DNA of 40,691 bases from Terriglobales bacterium (GTDB lineage: Bacteria > Acidobacteriota > Terriglobia > Terriglobales > Acidobacteriaceae): the NCBI GenBank assembly GCA_035543055.1, contig DATKKJ010000075.1, positions 1 to 40,691 on the forward strand, read 5' to 3'. The notes below the pieces were generated by a model. It was not told where the DNA came from. It did not search any database and was given only the letters and a program-made list of their open reading frames with translations. Each line of letters begins with the position of its first letter. Position 1 is the first letter of the stretch. Below are positions 25,260 through 32,131 of the stretch, in pieces. The position numbers and the translations under genes were made by a program.

Positions 25260-25265
25260 GCTTTG

Positions 25266-25293
25266 CCGGCGACTGGCGACTGCCGACGGACGG
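25266..25293. repeat. Four-unit heptamer array before moeA
   Basis: Four 7-nt units (CCGGCGA, CTGGCGA and two more) lie between the terminator and a TATCCT box. They are related to the CTGACGG type near queD. Confidence 0.7.
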
Positions 25294-25297
25294 CTGC

Positions 25298-25303
25298 TAT
25301 CCT
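25298..25303 (+). promoter_or_regulatory. -10-like TATCCT, 7 nt before the moeA start
   Basis: The box ends 7 nt before the ATG at 25311, so a leaderless transcript is possible. No Shine-Dalgarno lies between, and the heptamer array ends 4 nt upstream of the box. Confidence 0.4.
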
Positions 25304-25310
25304 TCCCGCC

Positions 25311-26537
25311 ATGTCGTCTCCCGTCCAACCCGGCCGGGTGCTTCCCTTCGCCGACGCCCGTCATGCGGTGGAACGGCACGCCCGTGCCCTTCAAGTATCC
25401 GACACCGAGGCTTTGCCGCTGGTGAATGCGGCGGGCCGGGTATTGGCCGAGGCCATCACCGCCGATCGTGACCTGCCTCCCTTCCCCCGGGCCACGCGCG
25501 ACGGCTTTGCCGTCCGCTCGCAGGATGTGGCCAAGGTCCCGGCGCGGCTCCGGATCGTGGCCGAGATCAAAGCCGGCGACAGTGCGGGCCACGCCATCGC
25601 CGCCGGCGAGTGCGCCGAGATCATGACCGGCGCCCCAGCCCCGCCCGGCGCCGATGCGGTGGTCATGGTGGAGTACACGTCCCGTTCCGGCGACATGGCG
25701 GAGCTCCAGCGGAGCGCCGAGCCGGGCCAGAACATCGTTCCCGCGGGCAGCGAAGCGAAGGCCGGAGCGGAGTTGGTTGCCGCGGGCACCCGCATCCGCT
25801 ATCCGCAGGTTGCGGTGGCGTCGGCGGTGGGGAAATCTTGGCTGACCGTGTACAAGCGACCGCGGGTCGCCGTGCTTTCCACCGGGGATGAGGTCGTGGC
25901 CATCGGCCGGGCCCCCGGACCGGCACAGATCCGCAACTCCAATTCCTACTCACTCTCGGCACAACTGGAGGAAGCCGGGGCGATCCCGGAACGGCTGCCG
26001 ATCGCGCCCGATGTGGCCGCCCGCCTGCGCGAACTCATCGCCGAAGGCCTGCGCACCGACCTGCTGCTGATGACCGGCGGCGTCTCCATGGGCAAGTACG
26101 ACCTGGTGGAGCAGGTGCTGGCCGAGTTCGGCGCCGAGTTCATCTTTACCGGCGCGGAGATCCAGCCCGGACGGCCGGTGGTCTTCGGGCGCGCCGGCAA
26201 GACCTACTTCTTCGGGCTGCCGGGCAATCCGATCTCCACCATGGTGACCTTCGACCTGTTCGTCCGCCCGCTGCTTGACGCGCTGTCCGGGGCGCCCCCG
26301 GCTCCCCTGTTCTTCCTGCAGGCGAGGTTGAAGTCCGAGGTCAGGACCAAGACCGGCCTCACCCGCTTCCTGCCCGCCCTGCTCACTGGCGAGTTCGAGG
26401 GCGCGGAGGTGGAGGCGGTACACTGGCAGGGCTCGGGGGACATCGCGGCCAACGCCCGCGCCAACTGTTACCTTGTAGTGCCGCCCGACCGCGAGCACCT
26501 CGCTGCCGGCGAGATGGTCAGCATCCTTCCGCGATAG
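25311..26537 (+). CDS. moeA: Molybdopterin molybdenumtransferase
   Basis: MoeA inserts molybdate into adenylylated molybdopterin, the last step of molybdenum cofactor synthesis. The 408-residue protein has family motifs FPRATRDGFAVRS, GADAVVMVE, VAVLSTGDEVV, MTGGVSMGKYD and FFGLPGNPIST, and is the usual length. The ATG at 25311 is chosen because the family starts near PFADARHAV; upstream in-frame sequence is the terminator. The TAG stop is the first base triplet of a small palindrome also found inside prmC. Confidence 0.95.
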   Translation: MSSPVQPGRVLPFADARHAVERHARALQVSDTEALPLVNAAGRVLAEAITADRDLPPFPRATRDGFAVRSQDVAKVPARLRIVAEIKAGDSAGHAIAAGECAEIMTGAPAPPGADAVVMVEYTSRSGDMAELQRSAEPGQNIVPAGSEAKAGAELVAAGTRIRYPQVAVASAVGKSWLTVYKRPRVAVLSTGDEVVAIGRAPGPAQIRNSNSYSLSAQLEEAGAIPERLPIAPDVAARLRELIAEGLRTDLLLMTGGVSMGKYDLVEQVLAEFGAEFIFTGAEIQPGRPVVFGRAGKTYFFGLPGNPISTMVTFDLFVRPLLDALSGAPPAPLFFLQARLKSEVRTKTGLTRFLPALLTGEFEGAEVEAVHWQGSGDIAANARANCYLVVPPDREHLAAGEMVSILPR

Positions 26538-26560
26538 AGACGCCCTGACAGGAGTCTCTA
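26535..26560. repeat. Small palindrome at the moeA stop codon
   Basis: TAGAGAC (26535-26541) pairs with GTCTCTA (26554-26560) around an interrupted inner stem with the TGAC centre. It is the same element as at 1321-1342. It supplies the moeA stop codon and may act as a weak terminator. Confidence 0.65.
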
Positions 26561-26577
26561 CACCAACTCTTCCCTGC

Positions 26578-26583
26578 TACACT
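26578..26583 (+). promoter_or_regulatory. -10-like TACACT, 6 nt before the xseA start
   Basis: The box ends 6 nt before the GTG at 26590, which suggests a leaderless transcript. No Shine-Dalgarno is visible. Confidence 0.45.
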
Positions 26584-26589
26584 GCGTTC

Positions 26590-27951
26590 GTGGACGCAGA
26601 GGACCAACTTGGGCTCAGCTTCGAGATCGCCAGGACGAGGCGCATCTGGGCGGTGCGCGACCTGATCACCGCGGTGCGCACCACCCTGGAGCGCGAGTAC
26701 ACCGACGTCTGGGTCGAGGGCGAGATCTCGAACTTCAAGCCTGCCGACTCCGGGCATCTCTACTTCACGCTGAAGGACGGCGACTCGCAACTCCGCGGGG
26801 TGATGTTCAAGTCGTCGGCGCGGCTGCTGCGCTTCCGGTTGGAGAACGGCCTGCAAGTGATCGCGCGCGGGCGCATCACGGTGTACGAAGCGCGCGGCGA
26901 GCTGCAATTGCTGGCTGAATACCTGGAGCCCAAGGGCGCCGGCGCCCTCCAGGTGGCCTTCGAGCAACTGAAGGCCAAGCTCCAAGCGGAAGGTTTGTTC
27001 GACCAGGAGCGCAAGCGTCCCATCCCGGCGCTGCCCCGGCGGATCGGCGTGGTGACCTCGCCGCGCGGTGCGGCCATCCAGGACATCCTCAACATCCTCC
27101 GCCGGCGCCACGAGTCGGTGAACATCCTCATCTTTCCGGCGCAGGTGCAGGGCGAGGCCGCGCCCGCCGAGGTCGCCGCCGGCATCGAGTACTTCAGCCG
27201 CGCCAGGAATGTGGATGTGATCATCGTGGCCCGGGGTGGCGGCTCGGTGGAGGACTTGGCCGCTTTCAACGACGAAGGGCTGGCCCGGGCCATCGCCGCC
27301 TCCAAGCTTCCGGTCATCTCCGCCGTGGGCCACGAGACCGACTTCACCATCGCCGACTTCGTCGCCGACCTGCGCGCGCCCACTCCCTCGGCGGCCGCCG
27401 AACTGGTCATCCAGGCCAAGCACGACCTCGAGGAAACCGTCGGCTCGCTGCATCGCCGGCTCGGGCATGCCGCGCGCTACCGGCTGCTGCTGGCGCGCCA
27501 GAATCTGACGGAGCTGGCGCAGCACGGAGCGATGGCGCGCATGCAGGAGCTGATCGCGCGCCGGCAGCAGCGGGTGGATGAGCTGGTGTTCGCCCTCAGC
27601 GAACGGCAGCGTGCGTCGCTGCAGCGGTTCCGCTCCCGGCTGGACGTGGCCGCCGCCCGTGTCCGCCACTTCGACCTGCGCCGGCAACTGGCGTCGCTGC
27701 GCCGCGATATTGCCGCCCGCCTGGCGGAACTAGGGGCAGCCGCCCAGAAGCACATGCTCCGCTACCGCGTGCGGCTGGAAAAGACCACGGCACGGCTGGA
27801 CGAGCTCTCCCCGGTGAAGATCCTCGACCGCGGCTACGCCCTGGTCTTTGACGCCGCCGGCAACCTGATCAAGGACGCCGCCCAGGTGAAGCCGGGCGAC
27901 GACATCCGCGCCCGCGTGGCCCGCGGCGAGATCGCGGCCAAGGTCAAGTAG
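26590..27951 (+). CDS. xseA: Exodeoxyribonuclease VII large subunit
   Basis: This is the large subunit of exonuclease VII, a nuclease for single-stranded DNA. The 453-residue protein has an N-terminal OB fold (VWVEGEISNFK, GHLYFTLKD), the catalytic domain with RIGVVTSPRGAAIQDIL, VIIVARGGGSVEDLAAFN and SAVGHETDFTIADFVADLRAPTP, and a long C-terminal coiled coil. The start is GTG at 26590. The small subunit xseB, often the next gene, is not found here. Confidence 0.95.
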   Translation: MDAEDQLGLSFEIARTRRIWAVRDLITAVRTTLEREYTDVWVEGEISNFKPADSGHLYFTLKDGDSQLRGVMFKSSARLLRFRLENGLQVIARGRITVYEARGELQLLAEYLEPKGAGALQVAFEQLKAKLQAEGLFDQERKRPIPALPRRIGVVTSPRGAAIQDILNILRRRHESVNILIFPAQVQGEAAPAEVAAGIEYFSRARNVDVIIVARGGGSVEDLAAFNDEGLARAIAASKLPVISAVGHETDFTIADFVADLRAPTPSAAAELVIQAKHDLEETVGSLHRRLGHAARYRLLLARQNLTELAQHGAMARMQELIARRQQRVDELVFALSERQRASLQRFRSRLDVAAARVRHFDLRRQLASLRRDIAARLAELGAAAQKHMLRYRVRLEKTTARLDELSPVKILDRGYALVFDAAGNLIKDAAQVKPGDDIRARVARGEIAAKVK

Positions 27952-27963
27952 AGCAAGCTGGGC

Positions 27964-27969
27964 TACAAT
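27964..27969 (+). promoter_or_regulatory. -10-like TACAAT before the cdaA operon
   Basis: TACAAT lies 53 bases before the cdaA start, in the only gap upstream of cdaA-ybbR-glmM. The -35 is weak (AGGTCA at 17 nt). Confidence 0.45.
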
Positions 27970-28022
27970 ATTCCTCTCAGCGGACGCGGTTTCTCGCAGG
28001 AATGGCCTGAAAGGACTCAGTC

Positions 28023-28892
28023 TTGACCACGCACATCTGGGGGCGGACGATAGAAGTGTCGGCGCTGTCGGTGCTCGACATCGTCATCGTCGCGCTGCTG
28101 ATCTACGAACTCCTGGTGCTCATCAAGGGCACCCGGGCTTCCCAGATGCTGGTCGGGGTCGGCGTTCTGATCATCGCCTACTACCTGGCGCGGTTCGGCG
28201 AGCTGCGCACCCTGAACTGGCTGATCTCCAACACCCTGCCCTACGCCATCTTCGCCCTGATCGTGGTGTTCCAGGCGGAGATCCGCCAGGCGCTGGCCAA
28301 GATGGGCCGCAAGCTCACCTTCGCCACCGGCACCACCCGCGGGGGCAGCAGTTCCTACGAGGACGTGGTGCTGGCCGCCAGCCTCTTCGCCCAGAACCAG
28401 ACCGGGGCGCTGATCGTCATCGAGCGCGACATCGGGCTGCGTGGCTACATCGAGAGCGGCGTGCCGCTGGACGCCCGGCTCACCTACGATCTGCTGGCCA
28501 CCCTCTTCCGTCCCAGCGCGCCTCTGCACGACGGCGCCGTCATCATCCAGAAAGACCGGGTCGCGGCCGCCGCCTGTTTCCTGCCGCTCTCCATGAACCC
28601 CGTGCTCTCGACCCAGCTGGGCACAAGGCATCGGGCCGGCATCGGCATCACCGAGGAGACCGATGCGGTGGCGGTGGTCGTCTCCGAGGAAACCGGCTCC
28701 ATCAGCCTGGCGTTGGCCGGTCACATCGAACGCGACATCACGGTCGAATACCTGCGCGAGCGGCTCAGCGAGCTATTGCAGGCCTATGTGCCCGCCGCCG
28801 CGCTGCCCACGCCCATCGTCAGCGCCAGTGAGTTGGCAGAGGCGAACGGGACGGCGCGGCCTCATCCCTCGCGCCCGGAGGGCGAACGGTGA
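28023..28892 (+). CDS. cdaA: Diadenylate cyclase
   Basis: CdaA joins two ATP to make c-di-AMP, a second messenger for osmotic and wall homeostasis. The 289-residue protein has three N-terminal membrane helices (about 17-34, 42-58, 68-84). The cytoplasmic DAC domain has D-G-A at 170-172 and R-H-R at 202-204, so it should be active. The start is TTG, with AAGGA 7 nt upstream. The stop overlaps the ybbR start (GTGA). cdaA-ybbR-glmM is a well-conserved operon in which the two partners control cyclase activity. Confidence 0.95.
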   Translation: MTTHIWGRTIEVSALSVLDIVIVALLIYELLVLIKGTRASQMLVGVGVLIIAYYLARFGELRTLNWLISNTLPYAIFALIVVFQAEIRQALAKMGRKLTFATGTTRGGSSSYEDVVLAASLFAQNQTGALIVIERDIGLRGYIESGVPLDARLTYDLLATLFRPSAPLHDGAVIIQKDRVAAAACFLPLSMNPVLSTQLGTRHRAGIGITEETDAVAVVVSEETGSISLALAGHIERDITVEYLRERLSELLQAYVPAAALPTPIVSASELAEANGTARPHPSRPEGER

Positions 28893-29548
28893 TCGGCTGG
28901 TTCCAGCGCTGGGTGCTGCACAACATCTCGCTCAAGCTGATCGCCCTGCTCAGCGCCGTGCTGCTTTGGACAGCGGTGTCGCGGGAGCCGGTCATCGAGG
29001 TCGGCTTCAACGTACCTGTCGAATTCCATCAGGTGCCGGAGGACCTGGAGATCACCACCGAAGTCGTGCCCCAGGCGCAGGTGCGCTTGCGGGGCCCTTC
29101 ACGGCGGCTGCGCGAATTGACCGCGGCTGACCTGCACGTCGTGGTGGACCTGGGCAGCATCCGCCCCGGTGAGCGCACTTTCGATCTCACCGCCACCCAA
29201 GTCCGGGTTCCCTTCGGGGTGGAGGTGATGCAGATCGTCCCTGCTCACATCCGCCTGACTTTTGACCGGCGCAGCAGCCGGATGGTGCCGGTGCATCCCC
29301 GGGTCACGGGCAGCTTCCCCACCGGCTTCGGGGTCGTGAACATCAAGGCCGAGCCGGCCGAAATCGCGATCATCGGCCCGGAACGGCGGGTGGCCGGGGT
29401 GGACGCCGCCCTCACCGACCCCATCGATGCCACCGGAGTGGTGGGCAGCGCCAGCTTCACCACCAACGCCTACGTGGCCGATCCGCTGGTGCGCGAGGTG
29501 CGCCCGATTCCTATCCGCGTCACCGTGGTGACTGCGAGAACGCGATGA
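28889..29548 (+). CDS. ybbR: YbbR-domain regulator of diadenylate cyclase (CdaR-like)
   Basis: This 219-residue protein has one N-terminal membrane helix (about 14-30) and two to three YbbR repeats outside the membrane (about 30-215). CdaR proteins bind and tune CdaA. The GTG start overlaps cdaA's TGA by 4 nt, and its TGA overlaps the glmM ATG by 4 nt. The order fits the known operon. Confidence 0.9.
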   Translation: MIGWFQRWVLHNISLKLIALLSAVLLWTAVSREPVIEVGFNVPVEFHQVPEDLEITTEVVPQAQVRLRGPSRRLRELTAADLHVVVDLGSIRPGERTFDLTATQVRVPFGVEVMQIVPAHIRLTFDRRSSRMVPVHPRVTGSFPTGFGVVNIKAEPAEIAIIGPERRVAGVDAALTDPIDATGVVGSASFTTNAYVADPLVREVRPIPIRVTVVTARTR

Positions 29549-30936
29549 GCACAGGAAGCCGCATGCAGCCTGGCAAGGAACGCAAGCTCTTCGGCACCGA
29601 TGGCATCCGCGGCGTGGCCGGCGCCTTCCCTCTGGACACCGAGACCGTGTTCGCCATCGGCCGCGCCTTGGGCCACCACCTGGGCGCGAACGCCCGCGTC
29701 ATCATGGGCCAGGACACCCGCGAGTCCAGCCGCTGGATCGCCGATGAGGTCGCCGCCGGACTCCTCTCCGCCGGGGCCCAGGTGCGCAGCGCGGGCGTCA
29801 TCACCACTCCCGGCATTGCCTACCTGGCGCGCGCGCAGAGATTCTCTGCCGGCATCGTGATCTCCGCCTCCCACAATCCCTGGACCGACAACGGCATCAA
29901 GGTCTTCGGGGGCGACGGTTACAAGCTGGCCGACGAGGTCGAACTGGCGGTCGAGCACGAGATCTTCAAGCTGCTCGCCGATACCGACCGCAGCAGCGAC
30001 ATCGAACCCTCCGATCCGGCCCAGGCCATGCTTCCCGGAGAAGCTGCGCTGCGCCATGCGTACATCCAATGGGTGGTGGCGAACGTGGATCGCTCGAACA
30101 TGCGCGGGTTGAGCGTGGAAGTGGACTGCGCCAACGGGGCCGCCAGCGAATTGGCGCACGACGTCTTCAGCGCCGCCGACGTGGACGCCCACTTCATCGA
30201 GGATGCGCCCGACGGCCGCAACATCAACGAGGGCTGCGGGGCGCTCCATCCCGAGGTGGTGGCCAATGCGACGCTCGCATCTCGCTCCGACCTGGGGATC
30301 ACCTTCGACGGGGACGCCGACCGGGCGCTCTTCGCCTGTTCCAAGGGGAAAGTCATCAACGGCGACGCCATCCTGCTGCTGGCCGCGCGCGACATGAAGC
30401 AGCGCGGAACGCTGCAAGGCGACGTGGTGGTCGCGACCACCATGTCGAACATGGGGCTGGAGGCGGCGCTCAAGCGCTCCGGCATCCGCATGCTGCGCGC
30501 CCCGGTGGGCGACAAGTACGTACTCGAGGAGATGCAGCAGACCGGCGCGTCGCTGGGCGGTGAGCAGTCCGGCCACATCATTTTCCGGGATGGCGAGGCC
30601 ACCACCGGCGATGGCCTGCTCACCGCCCTGCGCGTGCTCGAGATCGTCGCCCGCAACGGCAAGCCGCTGGCGGAACTGGTCGCCGACCTGAAGGTCTTTC
30701 CTCAGACCATCAAGAACGTGCGGGTGCGGGAGAAGAGACCCCTGACGGACATCGCGCCGGTGGCCGACGCTATCCGCGCCGCCGAGCAGGAGCTCGATGG
30801 CAACGGGCGCGTGGTGGTGCGCTACTCCGGGACCGAGGCGCTGGCCCGGGTGATGATCGAGGCCGAGTCCGCCGAACTCATGCACAAACACGCCGACGCC
30901 ATCGCCGCCGCCATCCAGAAAGCTCTCGGGGTCTAG
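29545..30936 (+). CDS. glmM: Phosphoglucosamine mutase
   Basis: GlmM makes glucosamine-1-phosphate for peptidoglycan and outer-membrane lipid synthesis. The 463-residue protein has the phosphoserine loop ISASHNP (Ser109), the metal site FDGDADR and the phosphate-binding VRYSGTE near the C-terminus. In several bacteria GlmM binds and inhibits CdaA, which explains its place in this operon. The ATG overlaps the ybbR stop. A repeat of the GTCATCCTGAGC type lies 18 bp downstream. Confidence 0.95.
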   Translation: MSTGSRMQPGKERKLFGTDGIRGVAGAFPLDTETVFAIGRALGHHLGANARVIMGQDTRESSRWIADEVAAGLLSAGAQVRSAGVITTPGIAYLARAQRFSAGIVISASHNPWTDNGIKVFGGDGYKLADEVELAVEHEIFKLLADTDRSSDIEPSDPAQAMLPGEAALRHAYIQWVVANVDRSNMRGLSVEVDCANGAASELAHDVFSAADVDAHFIEDAPDGRNINEGCGALHPEVVANATLASRSDLGITFDGDADRALFACSKGKVINGDAILLLAARDMKQRGTLQGDVVVATTMSNMGLEAALKRSGIRMLRAPVGDKYVLEEMQQTGASLGGEQSGHIIFRDGEATTGDGLLTALRVLEIVARNGKPLAELVADLKVFPQTIKNVRVREKRPLTDIAPVADAIRAAEQELDGNGRVVVRYSGTEALARVMIEAESAELMHKHADAIAAAIQKALGV

Positions 30937-30953
30937 CAGTGGCCTGCACTCTT

Positions 30954-31005
30954 GTCATCCTGAGCGAAGCGAGGCGCCAGCCGAGCGGAGTCGAAGGACC
31001 CCTAC
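30954..31005. repeat. Diverged half copy of the GTCATCCTGAGC element
   Basis: GTCATCCTGAGCG (30954-30966) is identical to the outer arm of the element at 17855. GAGTCGAAGGACC follows, resembling its inner arm. It lies in the 90-bp gap between glmM and the sirtuin gene. Confidence 0.65.
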
Positions 31006-31026
31006 CCTCGCCAGGCCTTTGATCGA

Positions 31027-31734
31027 ATGATTGAAGTGTCCGAGACCGACCGCCTCTTCATCCTCACCGGCGCCGGCATCAGCGCCGAAAGCGGCCTGCC
31101 CACCTTTCGCGGCATGAACGGCGTGTGGCGCAAGTACCGCGTCGAGGAGGTCGCGTCCCCGCTCGCCTGGGCGCGCGACCCCAAGCTGGTGTGGGAGTTC
31201 TATTCCGAGCGCCGCCGCAAGCACCGCGAGGTCCAGCCCAATCCCGGACACCGCGCTTTGGCCTCGCTGGAGCGATCTCTGGCGGACCGCTTGTTCCTCT
31301 GCACCCAGAACGTGGACCGGTTGCACGAGATGGCGGGCTCGCGACGCGTCGTCCACATGCATGGCAAGATCTTCCAGAGCCGCTGCGAGGACGGCTGCGG
31401 ACGCCCGCCCTTCGACGATGACTGGACGCTGGAACCCGGCGGCGAGATCCCGCGCTGCGACTGCGGCGGACGCATCAGGCCCCACATCTGCTGGTTCGGC
31501 GAGACTCCCTTCGACATGGACCGCATCTTCGACGAACTCGAGCGGGCGACCGTCTTCATGGCGGTGGGCACTTCGGGCGTGGTCTATCCCGCCGCCGCCT
31601 TCGCCCAGGCGGCCAAATCACGCGCCGCCCGCTCCTACTACGTGGGCCCCGAGGAGCCCGCCAACCTCGCCTACTTCGATCAGGCTTTCCTGGGACCCTC
31701 GGGCGAGGTGCTGCCCAGGCTGTTTCCCGGCTGA
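31027..31734 (+). CDS. cobB: Class III-type sirtuin (NAD-dependent protein deacylase)
   Basis: This 235-residue Sir2 enzyme removes acyl groups from lysine using NAD. It has the NAD motif GAGISAESGLPTFRG (15-29), TQNVDRLH (93-100), catalytic His112 in HMHG, and zinc cysteines C120, C124, C144 and C146. The Y-x-x-R motif at 59-62 (FYSERRRK) is the one that lets class III enzymes accept succinyl or malonyl lysine, so desuccinylase activity is likely as well as deacetylation. The gene is probably cotranscribed with the small membrane gene 3 bp downstream. Confidence 0.92.
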   Translation: MIEVSETDRLFILTGAGISAESGLPTFRGMNGVWRKYRVEEVASPLAWARDPKLVWEFYSERRRKHREVQPNPGHRALASLERSLADRLFLCTQNVDRLHEMAGSRRVVHMHGKIFQSRCEDGCGRPPFDDDWTLEPGGEIPRCDCGGRIRPHICWFGETPFDMDRIFDELERATVFMAVGTSGVVYPAAAFAQAAKSRAARSYYVGPEEPANLAYFDQAFLGPSGEVLPRLFPG

Positions 31735-31737
31735 AGC

Positions 31738-31932
31738 ATGGTTAGCTCAGTTGCCCAGATCCTCGAAGTTCTCCTCTTCCTGGGAGTGGCCGGTGTTCTG
31801 CTCTGGTTCGTGTGGCGAGTGATTCTGAGGCCTCTCTACCGCGTGTGGCACATCAGGCGGATTGAAGAAGTGCGGCTCATGCGTGAAGCCGCTGCCCACG
31901 ACCCACGACCCGAGACTCACGGCCGGAAATAG
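31738..31932 (+). CDS. Small single-helix membrane protein
   Basis: This 64-residue protein has one membrane helix (about 8-30, VLLFLGVAGVLLWFVWRVIL) and a basic C-terminal tail. It starts 3 bp after the sirtuin stop. The last 12 codons, including HDPRPETHGR, lie in a four-unit heptamer array, so the C-terminus appears to have been added by the repeat. No family is recognised. Confidence 0.55.
   Translation: MVSSVAQILEVLLFLGVAGVLLWFVWRVILRPLYRVWHIRRIEEVRLMREAAAHDPRPETHGRK
31895..31922. repeat. Four-unit heptamer array inside the end of a small gene
   Basis: Two identical CCCACGA units are followed by CCCGAGA and CTCACGG, read in frame as part of the preceding protein. Unlike the other arrays, it sits at a 3' end. 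Confidence 0.7.
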
Positions 31933-31933
31933 C

Positions 31934-31971
31934 GATGCGCCGCAGCACCAAGGCGGCCGCGGCGCATCTTT
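31934..31971 (+). terminator. Hairpin terminator after the sirtuin gene pair
   Basis: GATGCGCCGC (31934-31943) and GCGGCGCATC (31959-31968) form an exact 10-bp stem, followed by TTT, two bases after the stop codon. The remaining 160 bp up to the polA stop show nothing clear. Confidence 0.6.
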
Positions 31972-32131
31972 CCACTCGTCCCCGCGCCACGCGCCAGGGA
32001 AGCGAGCAGGGCTCGCATGAGTCCTGATACTTGCGCTTTTAGTCCCCAACCGGGATGACCGTCAAGGACATGAGCTCCCATTCTTGGCTGCGTCCCGGAT
32101 CGGGAAGGACGATCTCGGGGGTCCCCAGCGA

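Noticed and set aside
29470-30891. A 473-codon open frame on the minus strand opposite glmM
   Set aside because: glmM is certain. The antisense frame has no recognisable motif.
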